Assembly: GCF_004403395.1 (NCBI RefSeq)
Contig: NZ_SOGN01000063.1
Location: forward strand, 19,902 to 83,901
DNA: 64,000 nucleotides
Origin: Cryobacterium cheniae
GTDB lineage: Bacteria > Actinomycetota > Actinomycetes > Actinomycetales > Microbacteriaceae
Direction of reading: 5' to 3'
Positions 8,857 through 16,764 of the stretch are shown piece by piece (position 1 is the first letter of the stretch; the number at the start of each line of letters is the position of its first letter). The translations under genes and the position numbers were made by a program. The notes under the pieces were generated by a model that did no database searches, was not told where the DNA came from, and was given only the letters and a program-made list of their open reading frames with translations.

Positions 8857-9747
8857 ATGCGAGTTCTCGTCTCCGGTGCGTCCGGACTGATCGGCACCGA
8901 GCTCTGCGCGCAGCTGCGCGCGGCCGGCCACACCGTTGCCCGGCTGGTGCGCCGCGATCCGCGCGGTGCCGACGAATTCCGCTGGAATCCGGCCACGTTG
9001 AGCATGGACGAGAGCGCCCTCGCCGGCGTCGACGCCGTGATCAACCTGTCGGGGGCATCCATTGCCCGTCTGCCGTGGACGAAGGCCTACCGCCGGGAGA
9101 TCCTCGATTCGCGCGTGCAGGCCACGCGCACGCTGACGGATGCGATGGGCCGGCAGGCGACCCCGCCGGCCGTGCTGCTCAATGCGTCGGCCGTGGGCAT
9201 CTACGGCGACCGCCCGAACGAGGTGCTCACCGAGAACTCCCCCGCCGGCACCGATTTCCTGGCCAAGGTCACCAGCGCCTGGGAGGCCGAGGCGGGACGC
9301 GCGCCCCAGTCGACCCGGGTCGTGACTCTCCGCACCGGACTGGTCATCGCCCGGGGCGGCGCCTTGAAACCGCTCCTGCCGATCGTCAAGCTCGGCCTGG
9401 GCGGCCCGCTGGGCCACGGCACCCAGCACTGGCCGTGGATCAGCCTGCACGATGAGGCCGCGGCCTTCGTGCACCTGCTCACCTCGACGCTGTCCGGCCC
9501 GGTCAACCTGGTCGGCCCCACGCCGGCCACCGCCAACGACGTCATCCGCGCGGTCTCGGCCGGGCTGCACCGCCCGTTCCTGGTGCCGGTGCCGGAATTC
9601 GTGTTGACGCTCGCACTGCAGGACGCCGCCCGCGCGCTGCTGCTCGCCGACCAGCAGATCGTGCCGGACCGCCTGCAGAAGGACGGTTTCGTCTTCACGC
9701 ACAAGACCGCGGCCGAGGCCGTGACCTGGATGCTCAGCCACCCGTAG
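8857..9747 (+). CDS. TIGR01777-family NAD-dependent epimerase/dehydratase-like protein
   Basis: The 296-residue protein starts with the Rossmann motif GASGLIGTELC and belongs to the extended SDR family. It has INLSGASIA and LLNASAVGIYGD (the YfcH/SulA-like TIGR01777 signature), then GGALKPLLPIVKLGLGGPLG. The C terminus has the DUF1731-type domain with NLVGPTPATANDV and PEFVLTLALQDAARALLLADQ. Plant and bacterial members are linked to cell division or stress, but the substrate is unknown. It follows osmC closely, so a stress role is possible by association only. Confidence 0.88.
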   Translation: MRVLVSGASGLIGTELCAQLRAAGHTVARLVRRDPRGADEFRWNPATLSMDESALAGVDAVINLSGASIARLPWTKAYRREILDSRVQATRTLTDAMGRQATPPAVLLNASAVGIYGDRPNEVLTENSPAGTDFLAKVTSAWEAEAGRAPQSTRVVTLRTGLVIARGGALKPLLPIVKLGLGGPLGHGTQHWPWISLHDEAAAFVHLLTSTLSGPVNLVGPTPATANDVIRAVSAGLHRPFLVPVPEFVLTLALQDAARALLLADQQIVPDRLQKDGFVFTHKTAAEAVTWMLSHP

Positions 9748-9784
9748 GACTGCGCGTTCGGTGCCTGTTGGGATCTACCGGGAT

Positions 9785-10222
9785 CTAGGAGCGCTCGAGG
9801 GTGATCGCGGTGCGGATGGCGCCGCGGGCACGCCGGCGGTCCCCCGAGGAGTTGTAGGCCAGGCCGAGCCTGAACCAGGCGCGCCAGTCGTCGGGGGCGG
9901 CATCGACGGCCGCCCGATAGATCGGGAATTCGGCGTCGGCCGAATCCCGCAGGGGGCGCCCACTCGGCCGGATCGGCAGATTTTCGACCGGCAGCCCGCC
10001 CTCGGCCTCGAGCCGACGCACGAGCCGTGCGGAGTTGCGCCCGAATCGGAGCTCGGCGACCAGCGCCCAGACTCCGACCAGCGGGAGCACGAGCAGCGCC
10101 ACCCCGATCACGATGCCGACGATTTCGCCGCTCTGCAGGAACAACACCGCCCGCCAGCCGACCAGGACCAGGTAGAACACCAGCAGCAGGGCCATCAGGC
10201 CCGCTGCGACGCGGCCCTTCAT
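9785..10222 (-). CDS. Membrane protein with C-terminal TPR-like repeat
   Basis: The 145-residue protein has two N-terminal membrane helices (about residues 7-25 and 35-57), a basic linker, and a C-terminal helical pair (DDWRAWFRLGLAYNSSGDRRRARGAIRTAI) that looks like one and a half tetratricopeptide repeats. The start overlaps the dapB stop by four bases (ATGA), so it is the second gene of the dapB operon. It is commonly seen behind dapB in related actinobacteria, but I know of no assigned function. The TPR suggests it recruits a partner protein to the membrane. Confidence 0.75.
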   Translation of the reverse strand: MKGRVAAGLMALLLVFYLVLVGWRAVLFLQSGEIVGIVIGVALLVLPLVGVWALVAELRFGRNSARLVRRLEAEGGLPVENLPIRPSGRPLRDSADAEFPIYRAAVDAAPDDWRAWFRLGLAYNSSGDRRRARGAIRTAITLERS

Positions 10223-10968
10223 TTGGACGCCTCGCCCAGTCCGAGGTCGATGATCTGGTCCAGTCCCACGGTCACGCCGACGGCCGTGCGGGTGGCGGCC
10301 AGCGCCAGCAGGATGCCGCGCTCGTAGGACGCGGCCGACAGGGTGTTGTGGCTGATGGTGAGGGTTTCCCCCGCGCCGCCGAAGATCACGTCCTGGCGGG
10401 CGAGCATGCCGTCGAGGCGCAGACTGTGAACGGGGATGCTCGACACCTGCTGGCCGCGGGCGCGCTGGTCGGTGTGCGACGCCGAAACCGGCCCGATCTC
10501 GGCCCGGGCCCGCCCGATCAGCTCGGCGGTGCGCACGGCCGTGCCGGACGGGGAGTCGACCTTGCCGGCCCGGTGGGCCTCGACGATCTCGATCGAGTCG
10601 AAGAAGCGGGCGACGAGCACCGAGAGGCCGGTCGCGATGACCGATCCGATCGAGAAGTTGGGGATGATGACGACGCCGATCTCGTTCTGCCCGGCGAGGC
10701 GGGCGGACAGGGCGTCGATGCGGTTCTGCGACCAGCCGGAGGTGCCCACGAGCACCCGCAGGCCGTGGTCGACGGCGAAGTCGACCACGCTCTGGCTGAC
10801 CCCGGGCAGGGTCAGGTCGATCACGATCTCCGCCGCGAGCATCTCGGACAGGTCGCTCTTCGAGTTCAGCCCGGCGACGAGTTCGTACTCATCGGACCGC
10901 TCGACGAGACCCGAGACCAGGCGGCCCATCGTTCCCGATACGCCGACGATGGCCACCCGTGTTTTCAT
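10219..10968 (-). CDS. dapB: 4-hydroxy-tetrahydrodipicolinate reductase
   Basis: DapB reduces the DapA product with NAD(P)H in diaminopimelate/lysine synthesis. The 249-residue protein has the nucleotide-binding motif VGVSGTMGRLV at the N terminus, VDFAVDH...VLVGTSGW in the middle, and the substrate loop EAHRAGKVDSPSGTA with the conserved H, K and SGTA residues. The ATG at 10968 sits six bases after a TAGATT -10 box and is likely leaderless. A small TPR membrane protein follows in the operon. The gene faces away from the GNAT gene at 11013 across only 44 bases. Confidence 0.96.
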   Translation of the reverse strand: MKTRVAIVGVSGTMGRLVSGLVERSDEYELVAGLNSKSDLSEMLAAEIVIDLTLPGVSQSVVDFAVDHGLRVLVGTSGWSQNRIDALSARLAGQNEIGVVIIPNFSIGSVIATGLSVLVARFFDSIEIVEAHRAGKVDSPSGTAVRTAELIGRARAEIGPVSASHTDQRARGQQVSSIPVHSLRLDGMLARQDVIFGGAGETLTISHNTLSAASYERGILLALAATRTAVGVTVGLDQIIDLGLGEASK

Positions 10969-10974
10969 GAATCC

Positions 10975-11006
10975 AATCTATCAATCCCGGGGCATCGAGT
11001 TAGCCT
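10975..11006. promoter_or_regulatory. Divergent leaderless promoters of dapB and the GNAT gene
   Basis: TAGATT on the minus strand (10975-10980) precedes the dapB ATG by six bases. TAGCCT on the plus strand (11001-11006) precedes the GNAT ATG by six bases. Only 20 bases separate the two -10 boxes, so the two polymerase footprints must overlap. Confidence 0.5.
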
Positions 11007-11012
11007 TGGGCC

Positions 11013-11546
11013 ATGCCTGACACTCCCACCCTTGCCTTCAGCGAAGTGTCGGTGACGGATGCCGGCTCCATCGTGCTGCTCACCCAGTACTTCAGCGATC
11101 GGGAGTCCAGCTTCCCGTCCGCGCAGGGCCGGTACCGCACCACGTTCCCCGATCCGGCCCAGTTCCTGCCGCCATCCGGAGTGTTCCTGCTGGTCAGCGA
11201 GAAGAAGGGACCGGCCGAACGGGCGTTTGTGGGGTGCGGCGGCATCCGTCGGCTCGAGGATTCCCCGGCCGGTCGGCCGCGATTCGAGATCAAGCACCTG
11301 TGGCTGCAGCCGCAGGTGCGGGGGCGCGGCTGGGGCCAGGCGCTGCTCGCCGAGCTCGAACGACGCGCCCGGTCCTTCGGCGCGGACGAGGTCGTGCTGG
11401 ACACCAACGCGAGCCTGACCGCGGCCGGGGCGCTGTACGCGCGGTCGGGCTACGAGTCGTGCCCGCCGTACAACGACAACCCGAACGCCACGAACTGGTA
11501 CCGGAAGAGCCTCACCCCGGCGACGGCAGGGGCCGAGTCGAGCTAG
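11013..11546 (+). CDS. GNAT-family N-acetyltransferase
   Basis: The 177-residue protein has the acetyl-CoA binding core: strand ending in IKHLWLQPQVRGRGWGQALLAELERRA (the Q/R-x-x-G-x-G/A loop) and the last part LDTNASLTAAGALYARSGYESCPPYNDNPNATNWYRKSL. This ending is typical of small-molecule GNAT enzymes. The acceptor is unknown. It runs from a leaderless ATG, divergent from dapB, and its stop overlaps the stop of the convergent histidine phosphatase by four bases. Confidence 0.85.
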   Translation: MPDTPTLAFSEVSVTDAGSIVLLTQYFSDRESSFPSAQGRYRTTFPDPAQFLPPSGVFLLVSEKKGPAERAFVGCGGIRRLEDSPAGRPRFEIKHLWLQPQVRGRGWGQALLAELERRARSFGADEVVLDTNASLTAAGALYARSGYESCPPYNDNPNATNWYRKSLTPATAGAESS

Positions 11547-12145
11547 AACAGGAGCGGGTCCGGCAGGCCGGTGCGCAGCTCCACCGGAAGGTGGCCGGTG
11601 TCGTTGTGGGTCAGCAGGGTCCACGGGCGGCCCGGCTTCTGGTGCAGCACGGTGAGGCCGCAGTTGGCCTGGTTGATGCTGATCCAGCGCCAGTCCGGGG
11701 CGCCGAGCACCTCGCGCACGAACCAGGCGATGACGAAGTTGTGGGTGATCAGCAGGTCGTGGCGTTCGCCACGGCGCGGCTGGAGGAACTCGGCCACTGC
11801 GTCGCCCATCTGCGCGCTGCCGGCCTCGATATCGGCCTCGCTGACACCGCCGAAGAAGGGGGCGTAGGCCGACGGTGTCTCCGGCGCCCGCCCGGAGGGG
11901 ATGCAGTCGAAGAGCAGCGGGCTCGGCTTCGAGGTCAGCGCCGGCAGGCGCTGCGCGATGATCTTCGCCGTCTCGGCGGCGCGCTGCAGCGGCGAGTGCC
12001 AGGCGTCCGTGAACGGCACGCCGCCGAGCCGCTCCGCGATCAGTTGCGCCTGCCGGGTGCCGCGCGCCGACAGCGGCCCGTCGGGCATGCCGTGCTCGGC
12101 ATCCTGCTGCTCACCGTGTCGAACGAGGTAAATGTAGTGGTGCAA
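11543..12145 (-). CDS. Histidine phosphatase family protein
   Basis: This 200-residue protein belongs to the phosphoglycerate-mutase-like branch: YLVRHGEQ at the N terminus gives the phospho-accepting His, SARGTRQAQLIAERL follows, DAWHSPLQRAAETA holds the second Arg, and LITHNFVIAWFV gives the C-terminal His. I chose the TTG at 12145 because a GAGAG ribosome site lies eight bases upstream and the catalytic motif starts directly after it. A GTG-type start at 12175 in the same frame would add ten residues. The substrate cannot be told from sequence. It is convergent with the GNAT gene and downstream of the M16 peptidase. Confidence 0.85.
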   Translation of the reverse strand: MHHYIYLVRHGEQQDAEHGMPDGPLSARGTRQAQLIAERLGGVPFTDAWHSPLQRAAETAKIIAQRLPALTSKPSPLLFDCIPSGRAPETPSAYAPFFGGVSEADIEAGSAQMGDAVAEFLQPRRGERHDLLITHNFVIAWFVREVLGAPDWRWISINQANCGLTVLHQKPGRPWTLLTHNDTGHLPVELRTGLPDPLLF

Positions 12146-12196
12146 GGTGATCTCTCTCAGTCCGACGCCACACAACGGTGGGTGGCCTCGGCACTA

Positions 12197-12256
12197 GGTT
12201 TCGGTGGTTCTGGTCTCGAAGGTTCGGGTGTCGAACGTGCTGGTCTCGAACGTGCT
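12197..12256. repeat. Degenerate 15-bp tandem repeat, about four units
   Basis: Units start at 12197, 12212, 12227 and 12242 and follow the pattern GGTYTCGAACGTGCT, the last two differing at one base. The array ends three bases before the M16 peptidase stop codon. Read on the minus strand it would give a D-Q-H-V-R pentapeptide repeat, but in a frame other than that of the peptidase. Confidence 0.7.
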
Positions 12257-12258
12257 GG

Positions 12259-13614
12259 TCAGGATCGCGCGGAAGTCGGCACGATCGCGGCGAAGACGTC
12301 GTCGTCGAGCGCGCCGACGGCGGAGATGGAGAGCGGCCCGGCCGCCAGTTCACAGGCGAGGTTCCGAACGTCCTCGGCCGTGACGCGTGCGAGCCGGCGG
12401 AGGGCCTCGTCAAGGTCGATGAACTCACCGAGGGTGATCTCGGAGCGGCCGAGCCGGGACATCCGGGTGTCGGAATCTTCGAGGGCGAGAGCGGATGCCC
12501 CGGACAGCTGGCCCCCGGCCCGCTTCATCTCGTCGGCCGTCACGCCGTGCTCGGCGAGCCGGTGCAGCTCGCCCAGCATCAGCTCGGCCACCTGGCCGGC
12601 CTTCGCCGGCGTGCAGCCCGCATACATGCCGAACAGGCCCGCATCGGAGTAGCCGGGCGCGAAGGAATAGACCGAGTAGGCCAGACCGCGCTTCTCGCGG
12701 ACCTCCTGGAACAGGCGCGAGGACATTCCCCCGCCGAAGATCGAGGTGAGCACGCTCATGGTGACGCGCCGGTCGTCGGTGGCCAGCAGGCCGGGGAAGC
12801 CCATCAGCATGTTCGCCTGCTCGAGCGGCCGGCGCACGATGGTGACCGGAGCCCCCTGGCTGAGGGCGACCGGCGCGCCGGACCGCCGGCCGACCGGGGA
12901 TGCGGAGACGCTGAGGTCCCAGCCGGCGAGGGCGAGGGACCGGGTGACGGCGGCGACCAGCACGTCGTGGTCGACCGCGCCGGCCACGGTGACGACCAGG
13001 TCTTGCGGGCGGTAGTTCGCCCGGTAGTGCTCCAGCACGGCGGCGTGGGAGGCCGCGCGGATCGTGTCGGGGCTGCCGCCGATCGGCCGCCCGAGCGCAT
13101 GTTCGCCCATGACGGCTTCGAAGAAGCGCTCGTTGGCGACGTCGGCCGGGTCGTCGTCGGCCATGGCGAGCTCTTCGAGGATGACGGCGCGCTCGTTCTC
13201 GAACTCGACCGGGTCGAGCAGCGATGAGGTGAGCATGTCGGTGAGCACCTCGACCGCCATCGGCAGGTCCCGGTCCTGCACCTTGGCGTAGTAGCAGGTG
13301 TATTCCTTGGCGGTCATCGCGTTGTGCTCGCCGCCGACCGAGTCGAAGGCGATCGCGATGTCGAGTGCGGTGCGCTTGGCTGTGCCTTTGAAGAGAAGGT
13401 GTTCCAGAAAGTGCGTTGACCCGAAGTGGCCGGGCTCCTCATCGCGGGAGCCGACCGCGACCCAGTAGCCGATGGTCAGGCTGCGGCTGCCGGGAACATG
13501 CTCCGACACGATGCGCACACCGCTCGGCAACACGCTGCGGCGCACCAAAGATTCACCTGCCGCTCGGAACGAGAGTTCGGGCAAGTCCAGAGGGAATTCG
13601 ACGGCACCGTTCAT
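12259..13614 (-). CDS. M16-family zinc metallopeptidase (pitrilysin/processing-peptidase type)
   Basis: The 451-residue protein has the inverted zinc motif HFLEH at residues 68-72 with the third ligand Glu in the ERAVILEELAM helix near residue 148, and the second M16 half with RGLAYSVYSFAPGYSDAGLFGMYAG. It resembles the actinobacterial PepR/YmxG type normally placed between pnp and dapB. Here dapB is 1.3 kb away on the same strand, but pnp is about 28 kb upstream. The ATG is preceded by GGAGGAG and by a TAAGGT -10 box only nine bases upstream, so the leader is very short. Role is probably degradation of small peptides. Confidence 0.93.
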   Translation of the reverse strand: MNGAVEFPLDLPELSFRAAGESLVRRSVLPSGVRIVSEHVPGSRSLTIGYWVAVGSRDEEPGHFGSTHFLEHLLFKGTAKRTALDIAIAFDSVGGEHNAMTAKEYTCYYAKVQDRDLPMAVEVLTDMLTSSLLDPVEFENERAVILEELAMADDDPADVANERFFEAVMGEHALGRPIGGSPDTIRAASHAAVLEHYRANYRPQDLVVTVAGAVDHDVLVAAVTRSLALAGWDLSVSASPVGRRSGAPVALSQGAPVTIVRRPLEQANMLMGFPGLLATDDRRVTMSVLTSIFGGGMSSRLFQEVREKRGLAYSVYSFAPGYSDAGLFGMYAGCTPAKAGQVAELMLGELHRLAEHGVTADEMKRAGGQLSGASALALEDSDTRMSRLGRSEITLGEFIDLDEALRRLARVTAEDVRNLACELAAGPLSISAVGALDDDVFAAIVPTSARS

Positions 13615-13691
13615 GACTCCTCCACCTTACGTCACACCCCCGGCGCAGCCCGGGTGCCGGCGCCGGTCGTCGGCCGACCCCGGGTCGGCCT

Positions 13692-14816
13692 TCAGGCCGA
13701 GATTCGGTCGAGGTCCACCATGTCGCTGCGGGTCAGCCGGACGCCGGCCGCCGCCACGAGGGCGTCGACCTGCTCGGGCCTGCTGGCGCTGGCCACCGGC
13801 GCCACGACCGGGCCGCGTGCGAGCAGCCACGCGATCGCGATCGCCGCCGGCGCCGCCGAGTGTTCCTCGGCGATGCGGTCCAGCACGGCGAGCACGCGCA
13901 ACCCGCCGCGGTTGAGGTATTTGGCTCCGCGGGCGCTGCGGGTGGTTTTCTCCAGGTCGGCCTTCGACCGGTACCGGCCGGCCAGGAATCCGTGGGCGAG
14001 CGCGAAATAGGGCAGCACGGCCATTCCCTGAGCCCGGGTGACGAGAGCCAGCGATGATTCGAACGACGTGCGGTGCAGGAGGCTGTACTGCGTTTGCAGG
14101 GCCACGAAGCGGGGCAATCCGTTGGCCGCGAGCACCCGGGCCTCCATCATGCGTTCGGCGGAGAAATTGGAGGCGGCGAGGTAACGCACCTGGCCGCGCC
14201 GCATGAGCACGTCGACGGCACCCAGGCTCTCTTCCAGCGGCACGGTCGGGTCGTCGAAGTGGAAGTGCAGCAGGTCGATGTAGTCCGTTCCCAGCCGTTC
14301 GAGGGAGGCGTGCACGGCGCCGATGATGCTGCGGGAGGAGAGCCCCGGGTTGTCGAGGTTCTTGCCGATCTTGGTGGCGATGACGGTGCTGTCGCGGGTT
14401 CTCCGGGAGCGCAGCCACGACCCGATGATCACCTCGCTGCGGCCGGAGGTGTAGCTGTCGGCCGTGTCGAGGAAGTTGCCGGCCAGGTCGCGGTGACGAT
14501 CGAGGATGCGGTGGCTCGTGGCGCCGTCGGCCGTCCACCCGAACACACTCGTGCCGAGGGCCAGCGGGTGCACGGTGAGGTCGGTGTCGGCGATCGTGCG
14601 GCGGAGCGCGAGAGGGGAAGCGCCGGTCGCGGGCGGTGTCGCCGCGCCGGGGAGCGTGGGCAGAATCGGCAACCCTGACGGGGGCGCCGACGGGAGCGCC
14701 ACCGGGAGATCAGCCAGCGGTGCGGCGGGCCGGTCGGTCGTCTCGATGGAGTGGGAGAGCGGTGACGGGGCGTGCGACGTCACTCGGTGGGAACCGTGCA
14801 TGGTCGGACGCGGCAT
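13692..14816 (-). CDS. Aldo/keto reductase
   Basis: The 374-residue protein is a TIM-barrel NADPH oxidoreductase. Catalytic residues are visible: Asp and Tyr in LDTADSYTSGRSE, Lys in VIATKIGKN and His in LLHFHFDDP. The C-terminal VAPVASASRPEQVDALVAA segment is the nucleotide-binding loop. About 75 residues of Pro/Ala-rich N-terminal extension precede the barrel, which is unusual. An internal start would remove it, but the ATG at 14816 has a GGAGGGAG site at the right distance. Substrate unknown. It is divergent from prfC. Confidence 0.88.
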   Translation of the reverse strand: MPRPTMHGSHRVTSHAPSPLSHSIETTDRPAAPLADLPVALPSAPPSGLPILPTLPGAATPPATGASPLALRRTIADTDLTVHPLALGTSVFGWTADGATSHRILDRHRDLAGNFLDTADSYTSGRSEVIIGSWLRSRRTRDSTVIATKIGKNLDNPGLSSRSIIGAVHASLERLGTDYIDLLHFHFDDPTVPLEESLGAVDVLMRRGQVRYLAASNFSAERMMEARVLAANGLPRFVALQTQYSLLHRTSFESSLALVTRAQGMAVLPYFALAHGFLAGRYRSKADLEKTTRSARGAKYLNRGGLRVLAVLDRIAEEHSAAPAAIAIAWLLARGPVVAPVASASRPEQVDALVAAAGVRLTRSDMVDLDRISA

Positions 14817-14959
14817 CCGTTCTCTCCCTCCGGTCGGTTTGAGGGTATCCCCGGCGCGGATGGTTGCAAAGGACGCGCCTGGACCGTTACCAAACCGTTC
14901 CTGCGTCGGGTTCGCACCTGGCCACCGGATGGGTAGAAACAGTTCCCAGAGTGTGAAGT

Positions 14960-14965
14960 TACAAT
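14960..14965 (+). promoter_or_regulatory. -10 element of prfC
   Basis: TACAAT preceded by GT is a near-consensus extended -10 box. It predicts a leader of about 73 bases to the prfC ATG at 15045. An upstream in-frame TTG at 14982 has its ribosome site inside the untranscribed part, so it is less likely. The rest of the 14817-15044 gap holds a CCGTT direct repeat near 14883-14902 and nothing else I recognise. Confidence 0.5.
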
Positions 14966-15044
14966 TGGAGGGAACCGATTCTTGAGTAGCGGCCGCCCAG
15001 GCAACGCCCCCCGCCTGCCCGAATCATCCGCGAAAGAAGGATCC

Positions 15045-16664
15045 ATGACGCAGCTCGCCGGCGTGTCCACGCCCGAGGTACTGACCGAAGCGCGCAGGCG
15101 ACGCACCTTCGCCGTGATTTCGCACCCCGACGCGGGGAAGTCGACGCTCACCGAGGCGCTGCTGCTGCACGCGCGGGCCATCACCACGGCCGGCGCCACG
15201 CACGGCAAGGCCGGCCGGCGCGGCACGGTCTCCGACTGGATGGCGATGGAGCAGGCCCGCGGGATCTCCGTGACCAGCGCGGCGATCCAGTTCGAGTACC
15301 GCGACGCGGTGATCAACCTGGTGGACACCCCCGGGCACGCCGACTTCTCCGAGGACACGTTCCGCGTGCTCTCCGCCGTCGACGCCGCGGTCATGCTCGT
15401 GGACGCCAGCAAGGGTCTCGAGGTGCAGACCATGAAGCTCTTTGCGGTGTGCAAGCAGCGCGGCCTGCCGGTGATCACGGTCATCAACAAGTGGGACCGA
15501 CCCGGCGCCGAGGCGCTGGACCTGATGGACGAGATCCGGGAACGCACGGGCCTCCTGCCCACTCCCCTGACCTGGCCGGTCGGGGTGGCCGGGGACTTCC
15601 GCGGCGTGATCGACCGCTCGTCCAACGAGTTCATCCGCTTCCACCGCACCGCCGGCGGCGCGAAGACCGCGGAGCCCGAGCGCCTGAGCGTGGCCGTCGC
15701 GGCAGCCGAAGAGGGCGCCGCCTGGGTCACCGCCACCGAGGAATCCGAGTTGCTCGCCGAGGAGAGCCAGGACCACGACGAGGCCCGCTTCCTCGCGAAC
15801 GAGACCACGCCGGTGCTTTTCGCCGCGGCCGTGCTCAACTTCGGTGTTCAGCACATTCTGGACACCCTCGTGGACTTCGCGCCGGCCGCGGAAGCCCGGG
15901 AGGACGCATCCGGTGGCCACCGCCCCGTGGACAGCGCCTTCTCCGGTTTCGTGTTCAAGGTGCAGTCCGGGATGAACGCCTCGCACCGCGACCACGTCGC
16001 GTTCGTGCGGGTCTGCTCGGGCCAGTTCCGACGCGGGATGATCGTGACCCATGCGGCCAGCGGGCGCCCGTTCGCCACCAAGTACGCGCAGCACCTGTTC
16101 GGGCGCGAGCGCGAGGTGGCCGACGAGGCCTGGCCCGGCGACATCGTCGGTCTGGTCAACGCGTCCGCCCTGCGGGTGGGCGACTCGATCTTCGAGCTCG
16201 AACCGGTCGAATACCCGCCGCTGCCGATGTTCGCACCGGAGCACTTCCGGGTGGTCCGGTCCGCCGACTCCAGCAAGCACAAGCAGTTCCGCCGCGGAAT
16301 CGACCAACTCGACCACGAAGGCGTCATCCAGGTGCTCCGGTCGGAGTTGCGCGGTGACCAGGCACCGGTGCTCGGCGCGGTCGGCCCGATGCAGTTCGAG
16401 GTGGTGGAGGAACGGATGACGCACGACTTCGGCGCCGCCATCCGCACCGAGGCCTTGCCCTACCAGCTGGCCCGCCGCACCGACCGGGCGAGCGCCGAGA
16501 TCCTCGGCCACGACCGCCAGGTGGAGGTGCTGATGCGCTCCGACGGCACACTGCTCGCCCTGTTCAGCACCCCGTGGAGGCTGCGCAACACCGTGCGCGA
16601 CCACCCGGAGCTGATGCTGGAAGACCTCGCCACGGGCAGCAACGAGGTTCCCGCCGCGTACTAG
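15045..16664 (+). CDS. prfC: Peptide chain release factor 3
   Basis: RF3 is a ribosomal GTPase that ejects RF1/RF2 after termination. The 539-residue protein has G1 HPDAGKST at residues 27-34, GISVTSAAIQF (G2), DTPGHADFSEDT (G3) and NKWD (G4). These are followed by the RF3-type domain II and the C-terminal domain with HKQFRRGIDQLDHEGVIQVL. The ATG at 15045 has a GAAAGAAGGA ribosome site. It is a single gene facing a convergent penicillin-binding protein across a palindromic repeat. Confidence 0.96.
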   Translation: MTQLAGVSTPEVLTEARRRRTFAVISHPDAGKSTLTEALLLHARAITTAGATHGKAGRRGTVSDWMAMEQARGISVTSAAIQFEYRDAVINLVDTPGHADFSEDTFRVLSAVDAAVMLVDASKGLEVQTMKLFAVCKQRGLPVITVINKWDRPGAEALDLMDEIRERTGLLPTPLTWPVGVAGDFRGVIDRSSNEFIRFHRTAGGAKTAEPERLSVAVAAAEEGAAWVTATEESELLAEESQDHDEARFLANETTPVLFAAAVLNFGVQHILDTLVDFAPAAEAREDASGGHRPVDSAFSGFVFKVQSGMNASHRDHVAFVRVCSGQFRRGMIVTHAASGRPFATKYAQHLFGREREVADEAWPGDIVGLVNASALRVGDSIFELEPVEYPPLPMFAPEHFRVVRSADSSKHKQFRRGIDQLDHEGVIQVLRSELRGDQAPVLGAVGPMQFEVVEERMTHDFGAAIRTEALPYQLARRTDRASAEILGHDRQVEVLMRSDGTLLALFSTPWRLRNTVRDHPELMLEDLATGSNEVPAAY

Positions 16665-16683
16665 CGCCCCCGACACCGGCGAG

Positions 16684-16752
16684 TGTTGCCCAATCGGACA
16701 ACTGTCGCCGGTGTGGCGGCAACAGTTGTCCGATTCGGGAACTTTTGCGGGT
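16684..16752. repeat. Palindromic intergenic repeat, copy 1
   Basis: The element lies between the convergent ends of prfC and the penicillin-binding protein gene. Its arms at 16693-16706 and 16723-16736 are a perfect 14-bp inverted repeat (AATCGGACAACTGT), with a smaller CGCC/GGCG stem in the loop. The same sequence family recurs at 41899-41960 and 57279-57340. It could act as a two-way terminator here, although no T-run follows. Confidence 0.8.
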
Positions 16753-16764
16753 GGACCGGGAGGG

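Noticed and set aside
12212..12256. Repeated TCGAAC motifs that recall LexA boxes
   Set aside because: They are direct, 15-bp-phased repeats, not the TCGAAC-N4-GTTCGA inverted repeat, and lie at the 3' end of a gene rather than in a promoter.
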